Part shown: in pieces, positions 26,001 to 34,713 of the stretch
Position numbering within the stretch: the first letter of the stretch is position 1
How the letters are laid out: each line of letters starts with the position of its first letter
The notes under the pieces: model-generated
Told to the model about the DNA's origin: nothing
What the model saw: only the letters and a program-made list of their open reading frames with translations
The model's database searches: none
Origin: Candidatus Elulimicrobium sp.
GTDB taxonomy: Bacteria > Omnitrophota > Gorgyraeia > Zapsychrales > Fredricksoniimonadaceae
DNA length: 53,489 nt
Direction of reading: 5' to 3'
Assembly (NCBI GenBank): GCA_020720365.1
Contig: DYOU01000008.1
Location: 1 to 53,489, forward strand
Made by a program: the position numbers and the translations under genes

Positions 26001-27593
26001 ATGGCGAAGATCAGGATCCTTGTAAGTGATAAATTGGCAGAAGAAGGTATTAAGATTTTAAGAGATGTCGAATCTTTTGAAGTCGATACAAAATATGATC
26101 TGACTCCGGAGACGTTAAAGGCGGTCATTGGAGATTATGATGCCTTGGTTATTCGTTCAGGCACTCAGGTTTCAGAAGAGGTTATCCAGCAGGCACTGAA
26201 ATTAAAGGTTATTGGTCGTGCGGGTGTTGGTATGGACAATGTTGATCTTAAAGCCGCGACGAAAAAGGGTATTATTGCCATGAATACTCCGGGTGGCAAT
26301 ACAACATCTACGGCTGAACATGCGTTTAGTCTTATCATGGCGCTGGCACGAAATATTCCTCAGGCGCATGGTTCGATGAAGGCAGGGAAGTGGGAGCGCA
26401 ATAAATTTCAGGGGACTGAGCTGTATGGGAAAGTTCTGGGTGTTATTGGTCTGGGTCGTATTGGTTCAACTGTAGCCAAGTTTGCGCAGGGATTCGGGAT
26501 GACCATAAAGGCGTATGACCCCTTCCTCTCAGAAGAAATGGCGGCCAAGAGGGGTATTGTTATGGCCTCTTTTGATGATCTTGTTCAAAATTCAGACTTT
26601 ATTACTATTCATGTCCCTAAGACCGATGAGACAAAAGGCATGATCGGCGCCAGGCAGATCGAAATGATGAAGAAGTCCGTACGGTTAATCAATTGTGCGC
26701 GCGGAGGGATCATTGATGAAGCGGATCTGGCCAAGGCGCTAGAGTCGAAGCGTATCGCCGGAGCAGCTCTGGATGTGTATGATGATGAGCCGGTGAAGGC
26801 GGAGTGCCCATTCTTGAAATTGGATAATTGTGTGATGACCCCGCATTTAGGTGCTTCAACGGCTGAAGCCCAGGTGAATGTGGCGATAGAGATCGCTTAT
26901 TCGGTGCGAGACGCGTTATTGGGTCATGGTATTCGCAATGCGGCGAATTTCCCGTCATTAGATGAGGAATCGTATAAGACTTTGGAGCCTTACATTGATC
27001 TGGGTGACAAGCTAGGTAAGTTTGCCGGTCAGTTATTGAATGGCGGGATCAAGGCGATCAAGATCACCTATACCGGAATTTTGACCAAGTATAATGTGAT
27101 ACCGGTAACTATGGCGATAGCGCATGGTGTTTTGAAGCCGATCCTTGTGGATAATATCAATGCGATTAATTCTTTGGATATTGCCAAGGAACGTGGAATT
27201 GATATTCAGGAAATTCATTCCAATTCAGAAGGTGAGTTTGTTAATTGTATTATTCTTGAACTGATCACGGATAAAGAAACCTTGGTTGTATCCGGCACAT
27301 TATCATCCAACAAGAAACCGCGCATTGTCAAGGTGAACAATGTGTACGTGGAAGCAGTCCCTTCGGGAGATATCCTTTTTATCCGTAATAATGATGTGCC
27401 TGGGATTGTTGGAGCCGTAGGCATGGCGTTGGGGAATGCCAAGATCAATATTGCGTATATTACTTTTGGCCGGGAAAAGCAGGGGTCTACAGCTGTCAGT
27501 GTCGTGAATGTCGATGGCCCTGTACCTCAAGAAGTGATCGATGGTTTAAAGGGAACAAAAGGAATTCAGTTTGTCAAAATGCTCAAGATTTAA
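26001..27593 (+). CDS. serA: D-3-phosphoglycerate dehydrogenase
   Basis: A 530-residue long-form enzyme, first step of serine synthesis. The NAD-binding fold carries GVIGLGRIGSTVAKFAQGFG, the catalytic Arg is in NCARGGIIDEADL and the His in MTPHLGASTAEAQ. After the substrate domain there is an intervening (ASB) domain from about 320 to 450, and a C-terminal ACT domain (RNNDVPGIVGAVGMALGNAK, INIAYITFGREKQG) that may bind serine for feedback. It should be co-transcribed with the aminotransferase gene. Confidence 0.95.
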   Translation: MAKIRILVSDKLAEEGIKILRDVESFEVDTKYDLTPETLKAVIGDYDALVIRSGTQVSEEVIQQALKLKVIGRAGVGMDNVDLKAATKKGIIAMNTPGGNTTSTAEHAFSLIMALARNIPQAHGSMKAGKWERNKFQGTELYGKVLGVIGLGRIGSTVAKFAQGFGMTIKAYDPFLSEEMAAKRGIVMASFDDLVQNSDFITIHVPKTDETKGMIGARQIEMMKKSVRLINCARGGIIDEADLAKALESKRIAGAALDVYDDEPVKAECPFLKLDNCVMTPHLGASTAEAQVNVAIEIAYSVRDALLGHGIRNAANFPSLDEESYKTLEPYIDLGDKLGKFAGQLLNGGIKAIKITYTGILTKYNVIPVTMAIAHGVLKPILVDNINAINSLDIAKERGIDIQEIHSNSEGEFVNCIILELITDKETLVVSGTLSSNKKPRIVKVNNVYVEAVPSGDILFIRNNDVPGIVGAVGMALGNAKINIAYITFGREKQGSTAVSVVNVDGPVPQEVIDGLKGTKGIQFVKMLKI

Positions 27594-27627
27594 TTCTTGA
27601 ATAAAAACTCTTTGTTGTTGAGGGATT

Positions 27628-28329
27628 ATGGATGATAACCAGTTAATGACGGCAGTATTAGGTGGAATGTCGGATTTGTTTTCAATGCCGCATACGGCTG
27701 TGGCAGCAGCTCTCACGGCCTTCTTACTGTTGTTTCGTCATGATGATTCTGTCAGGATGAAGGGGGTTCTGGGTTTCCTTTCAGCTCATTTTATTATGTC
27801 CGTTCTTTTAAGGGTGGGTGTTTTAAATGGGTTTCTATGGACGCAAGGATATTTCTATACCGTGGTAGTTCTGTATTCTTTAACAGGTCTGTTTTTCGTA
27901 TGTTTGGGAGGTTTTTGTTTCCTCTCATGGCATCGGGCTTATCAGTCAGGGCTAGGTAAATTCTGTTTTCCAAAGATAGCCGCTTTGGGCAGGAATTCGA
28001 GTAAAGAATCTTTTTGGACAGGGATTATTTTAGGTGTTTTTTATGCTGTCGGCAGTTTGAGTTCGCCAGTTAACGTTTCGATCATGGCACTGGCCAATGA
28101 AATATTCTTGCCGGGTCTTTTGTGGAGGACTGTAGGGCTCATGCTTATTTATGAGTCTGTATTGACGGTCTCTTTAGGGGTATTATTCTTTGCGGTGCAG
28201 TATCTTTTTAGAGTCATCAAAATTTCCAAAGGTTATCAGTATCGTTCAGTGATATTGATTATTCTGGCAGGTGTTTATTTGGCTTTAGGGATGGGATTCT
28301 TAGTAACTTTTATTCAACAATTGCTTTAG
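27628..28329 (+). CDS. Six-helix integral membrane protein, unknown
   Basis: A 233-residue protein with about six hydrophobic helices (near residues 22-36, 46-66, 74-102, 128-153, 160-188 and 203-226). The fourth helix contains GVFYAVGSLSSPVN, a Gly/Pro-rich pattern that recalls the duplicated helices of the CcdA/DsbD and LysE-like transporter folds, but the redox cysteines of CcdA are absent. I do not assign a function. It lies between serA and purA, 34 bp from the first and 13 bp from the second, so it may be co-expressed with either. Confidence 0.6.
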   Translation: MDDNQLMTAVLGGMSDLFSMPHTAVAAALTAFLLLFRHDDSVRMKGVLGFLSAHFIMSVLLRVGVLNGFLWTQGYFYTVVVLYSLTGLFFVCLGGFCFLSWHRAYQSGLGKFCFPKIAALGRNSSKESFWTGIILGVFYAVGSLSSPVNVSIMALANEIFLPGLLWRTVGLMLIYESVLTVSLGVLFFAVQYLFRVIKISKGYQYRSVILIILAGVYLALGMGFLVTFIQQLL

Positions 28330-28342
28330 AGAGAGGTAGGAG

Positions 28343-29614
28343 ATGAATATTGCGGTTGTCGGGGCCCAGTGGGGAGATGAAGGTAAAGGGAAGTTGATCG
28401 ATATCTTGTCAAAAGATGTTGATATCACTGTCCGTTATCAGGGGGGAAGTAATGCTGGGCATACAGTTATTGTTGGGAAAGAGCAATATGTTTTTCATTT
28501 GTTGCCCTCTGCGATCCTTCGTAAGGGGAAAGTGTGTGTGATAGGCAATGGGGTTGTGGTTGACCCTAAGGCATTACTTGAGGAGATCGATGGGCTTAAA
28601 AGTCGAGGCATTAAAGTTGCGCCGGAGCAATTAAAGATTGCTGTTAATAGTCATCTGGTTATGCCGTATCATCGAGTCCTTGATGGATTGCGCGAGACGA
28701 TGCGTGAGCATAAGATCGGGACTACTGGACGGGGCATCGGTCCGTGCTATGCCGATAAAGTGACTCGTTGCGGTATTCGCATGGTGGATTTGCTTAATCC
28801 TCGAGTGTTTAGTTCGAAACTAAAAGATAATTTGCGTGAAAAGAATGAATACTTTAAGAAAGTTTTTGGTCAGAAGGGGTTTCATTTTGATGAGATTTAT
28901 AATGAGTATATTGCTTATGCTCGTCGGCTTAAACCTTATGTATGTGATACCGCTTTATATGTGAATCAAGTGATCAATAAGGGGTCAACAGCCCTTTTTG
29001 AAGGAGCTCAGGGCGCGTTTCTGGACATCGATTTTGGGACGTACCCATATGTGACATCGTCCAATACTATTGTAGGCGGAGTATCGAGTGGTTGTGGTGT
29101 GGCCCCTACCAAAATAGACAAGATTGTGGCGGCAGTTAAGGCTTATACAACACGTGTCGGTGAGGGCCCATTTCCAACTGAATTTGATAAACGGATGGAT
29201 AATGAGATCAGGACTAAAGGCAAAGAATTTGGATCAACCACCGGACGTGCCCGCCGATGCGGATGGTTTGATAGTGTCCTTGTTCGTTATGCGGCGACGA
29301 TCGGCGGTTTTAATGAATTAGCTATAATGAAACTGGATGTCCTTGATGATTTAAGTTCGATCAGTCTTTGTACTGAATATCGCTATAAGGGAAAAGTGAT
29401 CAAGGATTTTCCCCATGATTATGAAGTTTTATGCAATGTCAAACCTGTTTATGAACAGATGCCTGGTTGGAAGAAGACGATCGGTGGTTTACGAGATTAC
29501 AAGAAGTTGCCGGTCGAGGCTCGTCGTTACATTGAACGAATTGAGACGCTGGTGGGTGTTCCGATCAAATATATTTCTATTGGATCAGAGCGTGATGAAA
29601 TTATTATCAGGTAG
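28343..29614 (+). CDS. purA: Adenylosuccinate synthetase
   Basis: A 423-residue enzyme that joins IMP and aspartate with GTP in AMP synthesis. The signature QWGDEGKGKLIDILS holds the catalytic Asp, followed by YQGGSNAGHTVIV, GTTGRGIGPCYADKVTR, EGAQGAFLDIDFGTYPYVT and the GTP-site TTGRARRCGW. A ribosome-binding site (AGAGAGGTAGGAG) precedes the start. Length and motifs are all normal. Confidence 0.97.
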   Translation: MNIAVVGAQWGDEGKGKLIDILSKDVDITVRYQGGSNAGHTVIVGKEQYVFHLLPSAILRKGKVCVIGNGVVVDPKALLEEIDGLKSRGIKVAPEQLKIAVNSHLVMPYHRVLDGLRETMREHKIGTTGRGIGPCYADKVTRCGIRMVDLLNPRVFSSKLKDNLREKNEYFKKVFGQKGFHFDEIYNEYIAYARRLKPYVCDTALYVNQVINKGSTALFEGAQGAFLDIDFGTYPYVTSSNTIVGGVSSGCGVAPTKIDKIVAAVKAYTTRVGEGPFPTEFDKRMDNEIRTKGKEFGSTTGRARRCGWFDSVLVRYAATIGGFNELAIMKLDVLDDLSSISLCTEYRYKGKVIKDFPHDYEVLCNVKPVYEQMPGWKKTIGGLRDYKKLPVEARRYIERIETLVGVPIKYISIGSERDEIIIR

Positions 29615-29644
29615 GACAATCGGTTAATGTCAAGGGGGTCGCAG

Positions 29645-30262
29645 ATGCTTCGTTTACATAGCTATATAACGGGGATTTTGATCGTTTTTCTTTTATTGGG
29701 GACAAGCGGGTGTACGGTTGTTTTTCAGAAAGGGCGCCGTGTGGATGTAGAAAAGATCTCGCGTTTGAAGAATGAGTTGGATGAGCTGGAACGTGCCAAA
29801 AAAGAATTGGAAGAGCGTCTTTCCCATGAGATCACAGATAAGCAGGTGAAGGTTGAGATGCTGGAAAAGGGTTTGGTGATCACCTTTGTGGCCGAAGTAT
29901 TGTTTGATTCAGGTAAAGCAGAGCTAAAGGCTGACGCATTGGAGAAGTTAGGAAAAGTTTCCAGTGTTATGCAAAGTGTAGTCCCTGATCTGAATATTGG
30001 CATAGAGGGGCATACGGATAATGAACCGATCAAACATTCGGGTTGGAAGTCAAATTGGGAACTTTCTTCGGTCAGGGCTTTGAGCGTTCTGCATTATTTG
30101 ATTGAAAAGAACGCCGTCCCTGAACGTTTGGCGGCGACTGGTTATGGTGAGTATCGTCCTGTCATGAGCAATGATAGTGAAGAGGGGCGTCAAAAAAATC
30201 GCCGGGTAGAAATTATTATTCTTCCTCGAGCCAGTAAGACAGATATGAATAACGATAGCTAA
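29645..30262 (+). CDS. OmpA/MotB-type peptidoglycan-binding lipoprotein
   Basis: A 205-residue lipoprotein. A signal peptide ends in the lipobox LGTSGC, a coiled-coil segment (about 35-75, DELERAKKELEERLSHE) follows, and an OmpA C-like domain occupies about 80-195. That domain shows VLFDSGKAELK, IEGHTDNEPIK, NWELSSVRALSVLHYL and NRRVEI, with the Asp and Arg that hold diaminopimelate. It should tether the outer membrane, or whichever membrane retains it, to the wall. The start at 29645 has a strong AAGGGGG ribosome-binding site at the right distance, unlike the in-frame ATG at 29627. Confidence 0.85.
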   Translation: MLRLHSYITGILIVFLLLGTSGCTVVFQKGRRVDVEKISRLKNELDELERAKKELEERLSHEITDKQVKVEMLEKGLVITFVAEVLFDSGKAELKADALEKLGKVSSVMQSVVPDLNIGIEGHTDNEPIKHSGWKSNWELSSVRALSVLHYLIEKNAVPERLAATGYGEYRPVMSNDSEEGRQKNRRVEIIILPRASKTDMNNDS

Positions 30263-30280
30263 CCTTAAGGTGTATTTAAA

Positions 30281-30781
30281 ATGAAATCGATTCTCTTTGT
30301 TTTCTTTATTGTTATTACGATCAGTATATTTCTGATTGTTCGTTATTATAAAGAAAATCAGGCGGTAACTCGGATTCTGGATCAGGAGCGTTATAGCCGC
30401 ATGATCGCAGAAGAAGAATTGCAAAAAGGCGACTATCGGATCAAGAAACTTGAGGCTGACCTTCAAACGACTCAGGTGAAGCTTTCCAAGATGCAGGAGT
30501 TTCTTGATCGTGAACGTGAGGAAAAGAATGGTATTAGGGGGGAATTGAATAAGCTTTCTGAAAAAAAAGACCATTTGGAAAAGAATTTGAGGAGTGCGTT
30601 GGATATGCAGGAGACTCTGCAAGTCAAGGCAGAGTCAGCGGCTAAAGCTGTGGTAGCAGCGAGGGCGGCAGCCCAGGAAGCGAATGAACTGCGTATAGCC
30701 AGGGAAGAACAGGAACGCAAAGAGAAAGCTGAAGCCGCTTTAATTGAGGCAGAGCAAAAGTTGGCGCCAGTGTCGAAATAG
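30281..30781 (+). CDS. Membrane-anchored coiled-coil protein, unknown function
   Basis: A 166-residue protein with one N-terminal transmembrane helix (about 3-21) and an almost continuous coiled coil from 30 to 155, rich in Glu, Lys, Ala and Arg. The C-terminal part (AAKAVVAARAAAQEANELR) is Ala-rich. No family is recognised. It is 18 bp downstream of the OmpA-like lipoprotein and probably in the same operon, so an envelope-spanning or scaffolding role is possible. An intrinsic terminator follows. Confidence 0.6.
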   Translation: MKSILFVFFIVITISIFLIVRYYKENQAVTRILDQERYSRMIAEEELQKGDYRIKKLEADLQTTQVKLSKMQEFLDREREEKNGIRGELNKLSEKKDHLEKNLRSALDMQETLQVKAESAAKAVVAARAAAQEANELRIAREEQERKEKAEAALIEAEQKLAPVSK

Positions 30782-30815
30782 GGTATGGGTTGATTTCTAA
30801 TAGTATTTTCTTTTA

Positions 30816-30873
30816 AACCCCTGTGCTGAGAGATATACTGGAGTACTTTCGAGCAAAAGGGGTTATTTTTTTA
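30816..30873 (+). terminator. Intrinsic terminator or attenuator before uppS
   Basis: AACCCCT (30816-30822) pairs with AGGGGTT (30858-30864). Inside it GCT (30825-30827) pairs with AGC (30852-30854) and GAGAG pairs with CTTTC. The hairpin is followed by ATTTTTTTAA. The uppS ATG is only about 12 bases beyond the T-run, which leaves little room for a separate promoter, so this could be a read-through attenuator rather than a plain end of transcript. Confidence 0.6.
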
Positions 30874-30884
30874 ATAGGATAGTT

Positions 30885-31604
30885 ATGAAGATTCCGCAGC
30901 ATATAGCAATTATTATGGATGGTAATGGCCGGTGGGCAAAGGTAAGAGGCCTTGTGCGCACCCAAGGTCATATTGAGGGCGTGAAGCGCGTGGATGAAAT
31001 TGTTGAGTTTGCGGCAAAACGAGGGATTAAGGTTTTGACACTATTTACATTTTCAACCGAGAATTGGACTCGTCCGGAAACGGAAGTCTCAATGCTGATG
31101 CAGACGCTGGTTTCCGTGTTATCTCAAAAGTTGAGGAAGTTACATGAAAATAATGTTCGTTTTCGCATGTCTGGCCGTCGGAAGGGTGCTCCCAAGAGTG
31201 TACTTGATGTGTTTGATAAGGCCGCTGAATATACAAAGAATAATACAGGATTGACGCTTAACATCGCCTTTAATTATGGAGGACGCCAGGAGATCCTGGA
31301 TGCGGTTCAATTGTTCGGTGCAGACTTGTTATCAGGTAAAGTTTCTCTAGAAGATCTGGATGACGCTAAATTCAGCGGATATTTGTATACGGCAGGGTTA
31401 TCGGACCCGGATCTTTTGATCCGAACATCAGGAGAGATGCGGATCAGTAATTTTCTTCTCTGGCAGTTGTCCTATGCCGAATTCTATTTTACATCAAAGT
31501 TTTGGCCTGAATTTACTACGGAGGAATTGGATAAGGCTATTGAGTCTTTTTCTGCCAGGGAGCGCCGCTTTGGAGATATTGCGATCCAAGGGAGGCCAGC
31601 GTGA
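30885..31604 (+). CDS. uppS: Undecaprenyl diphosphate synthase
   Basis: A 239-residue cis-prenyltransferase making the C55 lipid carrier for peptidoglycan and O-antigen. Motifs are IIMDGNGRWAK with the catalytic Asp, GHIEGVKRVDE, TLFTFSTENWTRP, NYGGRQEI and DPDLLIRTSGEMRISNFLLW. A short ribosome-binding site (AGGA) lies before the ATG. The stop overlaps the GTG start of cdsA (GTGA), beginning the conserved uppS-cdsA-dxr-rseP order. Confidence 0.95.
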   Translation: MKIPQHIAIIMDGNGRWAKVRGLVRTQGHIEGVKRVDEIVEFAAKRGIKVLTLFTFSTENWTRPETEVSMLMQTLVSVLSQKLRKLHENNVRFRMSGRRKGAPKSVLDVFDKAAEYTKNNTGLTLNIAFNYGGRQEILDAVQLFGADLLSGKVSLEDLDDAKFSGYLYTAGLSDPDLLIRTSGEMRISNFLLWQLSYAEFYFTSKFWPEFTTEELDKAIESFSARERRFGDIAIQGRPA

Positions 31605-32422
31605 ATCCGATGCGTTTTGTAAGTGGTTCAGTTGCGATCTTTGTGGTGCTTCTGGCCTTTCTTAATCAGTGGGTTTTCATAGCGACGGTTTGCGGTATTA
31701 CCATAGGAGGGCTGTATGAATTCTTTTATATGATTAAAAAGAAGGATATTCCGATATACAGCTATACAGGGATCTTGATCGGTCTTTTAATCCCATTGTC
31801 AATTTTCTTTCGTTTCGAGCTGACGCGGAACTGGGAGCTTCTTTTTATTGTGTGTGCCTTTCTTCTTATATTAATGCTCCAATTCAACCGTCAGGATAAC
31901 CGCAATGCGATACTTGGTTTGTCGACAACGCTATTTGGAGTCCTTTATGTTTCCTGGTTCTTCAGTTTCTTAGTTAAGACGCGATTGCTTTTACCGGACA
32001 TGGAGGGCGCCAAGTTGGTAGCTTTTATTGTTTTGGTCACAAAAGCAGGGGATATCGGAGCGCTTTTTATTGGAACATGGATGGGGCGAAATCCTCTTTT
32101 GCCTAAAGTCAGCCCTAATAAATCGATTGAAGGGACCCTGGGAGGTATTCTTTTTAGTTCTTTAGTGGCGATAGCGTGTCAGTCCTGGCTTCCTCCATGG
32201 CCGCAATTCACACCTTTTTTTGTAGGATTAATGGGGGCATTCTTTGGTTGTCTCGGACAATTGGGAGATTTATCAGAATCATTGATAAAACGTGATTGTG
32301 AGGTGAAGGATTCCGGAAGTCTGTTGCCCGGGATCGGTGGGATACTGGATGTGATTGATAGTCTGCTTTTTTCAGTGCCTGCTTTCTATTTATATATGAG
32401 TTCATCGTTGAATGTTCGTTGA
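31601..32422 (+). CDS. cdsA: Phosphatidate cytidylyltransferase
   Basis: A 273-residue polytopic enzyme that makes CDP-diacylglycerol for phospholipid synthesis. It starts with GTG. The family signature is near the C-terminus: SPNKSIEGTLGGILFSSL and KRDCEVKDSGSLLPGIGGIL, followed by DVIDSLLFSVPAFY, where the Asp residues bind metal and CTP. About eight hydrophobic helices are visible. Confidence 0.93.
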   Translation: MNPMRFVSGSVAIFVVLLAFLNQWVFIATVCGITIGGLYEFFYMIKKKDIPIYSYTGILIGLLIPLSIFFRFELTRNWELLFIVCAFLLILMLQFNRQDNRNAILGLSTTLFGVLYVSWFFSFLVKTRLLLPDMEGAKLVAFIVLVTKAGDIGALFIGTWMGRNPLLPKVSPNKSIEGTLGGILFSSLVAIACQSWLPPWPQFTPFFVGLMGAFFGCLGQLGDLSESLIKRDCEVKDSGSLLPGIGGILDVIDSLLFSVPAFYLYMSSSLNVR

Positions 32423-32425
32423 TAT

Positions 32426-33583
32426 ATGAAAAAAAAACGCGTTGCGGTACTTGGTTCAACGGGTTCGATTGGAATCAATACTTTAGATGTAATAAGTCGT
32501 TATCCTGACCGTTTTGAAGTTGTTTTACTGACGGCATTTAATAATGTTCAATTGTTAATGCAACAGGTTCGTCAGTTCAGGCCGGCCAAAGTCGCTCTTT
32601 CTCAGGTACATTTATCTTCATTGAAAGCGGAGTTTAAGGGGCGGATCAAGTTTTTCGATGTAGGTAAAGATCTGCCGGATCTGGTCGCAGAGCCATCTGT
32701 GGATATTGTTGTGCTAGCGATGTCAGGAGCTGCGGCATTGGATCCTTTTTTAAGTGCGGTGCGGGCCGGGAAGACGGTAGCGCCTGCCAATAAAGAAGCG
32801 CTTGTTATGGCGGGGGATATTATTTTGGCTGAAGCGCGCAAGAGCGGAGCAAAAATCATACCGGTGGATAGTGAGCAGAGTGCTATTTTTCAGTCTTTAG
32901 AGGGGCATCGCAGAGAGGATCTGAAATGTGTTCATTTGACAGCATCCGGAGGGGCTTTGTTGCGCCTTCCGAAATCACAACATGGTAGTTTGACGGTGGA
33001 AGATGTCCTGAAGCATCCCCGATGGAAGATGGGTGCAAAGATAACGGTTGATTCAGCTACGTTGATGAATAAAGGGTTTGAAGTGATAGAAGCGCAGAGG
33101 CTTTTTTCGTTGACCGTTGATCAGGTTAAAGTCGTTATTCATCCGGAGGCATTAATACATTCATTAGTGGAATATATCGATGGTTCCATGATCGCTCAGT
33201 TGAGTGTTACGGATATGCGTATTCCTATTCAGTATGCATTAACGTATCCGGACCGGTTATGCTCAGGATTGAATGGGATTGATCTTTGGAAATTAAAGCA
33301 GTTGAACTTTGCTGTACCGGATTTGCGTAAATTCCCCTCATTGGCGCTGGCATTTGAAGTGGCTCGTATCGGCGGCACTGCCCCGGCAGTATTAAATGCC
33401 GCGAATGAAGTGGCGGTGGAAGAATTTTTAGCCGGAAGGTTAGGATTCCTGAAAATTTACACATTGGTTGAACAGGTTGTTCTTTTACACAAGAGTGTGA
33501 GTCAACCTTCATTAAAAGATATAAAAGAGGCGGATGCCTGGGCGCGTGAGACGGCCGTTCGGCTCTTAAGAAAGGGAAAATGA
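32426..33583 (+). CDS. dxr: 1-deoxy-D-xylulose 5-phosphate reductoisomerase
   Basis: A 385-residue enzyme committing carbon to the MEP isoprenoid pathway, which feeds the UppS product. The NADPH site is LGSTGSIGINTLDVI; metal and substrate residues are in IPVDSEQSAIFQSL, TASGGALL, HPRWKMGAKITVDSATLMNK and GFEVIEAQRLF. The C-terminal helical domain is complete. It ends with an ATGA overlap with rseP. Confidence 0.96.
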   Translation: MKKKRVAVLGSTGSIGINTLDVISRYPDRFEVVLLTAFNNVQLLMQQVRQFRPAKVALSQVHLSSLKAEFKGRIKFFDVGKDLPDLVAEPSVDIVVLAMSGAAALDPFLSAVRAGKTVAPANKEALVMAGDIILAEARKSGAKIIPVDSEQSAIFQSLEGHRREDLKCVHLTASGGALLRLPKSQHGSLTVEDVLKHPRWKMGAKITVDSATLMNKGFEVIEAQRLFSLTVDQVKVVIHPEALIHSLVEYIDGSMIAQLSVTDMRIPIQYALTYPDRLCSGLNGIDLWKLKQLNFAVPDLRKFPSLALAFEVARIGGTAPAVLNAANEVAVEEFLAGRLGFLKIYTLVEQVVLLHKSVSQPSLKDIKEADAWARETAVRLLRKGK

Positions 33584-34692
33584 GTATTTTGCTTTTTATT
33601 GCTGTATTGAGTATTCTAATTGTCGTTCATGAAGCGGGGCATTTCTTAACGGCCAAAAAGATGGGCGTTAAAGTGGATGAGTTTGCTTTGGGTTTTGGCC
33701 CAAAACTTTTTTCCTGGGTGCATGGAGGTACAGAGTATCGTTTGTGTGCTATCCCGTTGGGTGGGTACGTTAAGATGGCAGGTGATGAGCGCGCACAGTG
33801 CAAGGGAAGCGCGGATGAATATTTCTCTAAGCCTTTGGGGCAGCGGGCGCTGATCGTTCTTATGGGGCCGGTTGTTAATTATGTGCTGGCTTATCTTTGT
33901 TTTGTTCTTGTATTTATGATCGGGTTCATTGATATGGAAGCTACACAGAAGCAGGTTCCCGCGGTGGTTGGGAAAGTAATCGTTGGTTCTCCGGCAGAAA
34001 AAGCCGGTCTGAAAGCATTGGATCATATTGAATCAGCTGATGGCCAGGTTTTTTCAAATTGGTCGGATATGCAGTCTTATGTGTCGGATGTGGAGGGCGA
34101 GCCTGTTGTCGTATCGTTTCTTCGGGATGGGCAGAGGATGTCTTTGACTTTAACACCTGAAATTCATCAGGCTAAGGATATTTTTGGACGAGAACATAAG
34201 GTGAGCCGTATTGGAATTCAGGCACAGCAACTTACAGACGCGGACAAATTAGTGGTCAAGAAATATGGTTTTAGAGCATCTTGGGGTAAGGGATGGGAAG
34301 AATTGATGACGATCACGACGCGTACGTATGGAGCCTTAGGGGATATTATAACCGGAAAGCGTTCAGCGAAAGAAGGCATGACCGGATTGATCGGGATATT
34401 CTTTATCATTAAGTTTGCGGCAAGTATCGGTATTTCCTTGTTATTACATGTGGTTGGGGTGATCAGTGCCAGCCTGGCGATCTTTAATCTGTTACCTGTT
34501 ATTCCTCTCGACGGTGGTCATCTGGCGTTTATTGGCCTCGAAAAACTTAGAGGAAAACCTCTTTCAGCTCAAGCGGAAGATATGATCGCAAAAGTTGGCT
34601 TTGGGTTAATTATTGCTTTGGCTGTTTTTGTTTTTTATCTTGATTTTGAACGGATCGGCCTCATTGATAAGGTTGTAACTTTTTTTAAATAA
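33580..34692 (+). CDS. rseP: Site-2 intramembrane zinc protease, RseP family
   Basis: A 370-residue polytopic protease. HEAGH in IVVHEAGHFLTAKKMGV gives the zinc ligands and catalytic Glu. The third ligand is the Asp of NLLPVIPLDGGHL near the C-terminus. One PDZ domain lies between (about 120-205, VVGKVIVGSPAEKAGLKALD); E. coli RseP has two. It cleaves membrane-bound regulators or leftover signal peptides inside the membrane. No anti-sigma factor gene is nearby. Confidence 0.93.
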   Translation: MSILLFIAVLSILIVVHEAGHFLTAKKMGVKVDEFALGFGPKLFSWVHGGTEYRLCAIPLGGYVKMAGDERAQCKGSADEYFSKPLGQRALIVLMGPVVNYVLAYLCFVLVFMIGFIDMEATQKQVPAVVGKVIVGSPAEKAGLKALDHIESADGQVFSNWSDMQSYVSDVEGEPVVVSFLRDGQRMSLTLTPEIHQAKDIFGREHKVSRIGIQAQQLTDADKLVVKKYGFRASWGKGWEELMTITTRTYGALGDIITGKRSAKEGMTGLIGIFFIIKFAASIGISLLLHVVGVISASLAIFNLLPVIPLDGGHLAFIGLEKLRGKPLSAQAEDMIAKVGFGLIIALAVFVFYLDFERIGLIDKVVTFFK

Positions 34693-34713
34693 TATAATTT
34701 TAAAGGAGCTGGA

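Noticed and set aside
30050-30622. 190-codon open frame on the - strand
   Set aside because: It lies opposite the OmpA-like lipoprotein and coiled-coil genes, which have clear features and ribosome-binding sites; the translated sequence has no domain.
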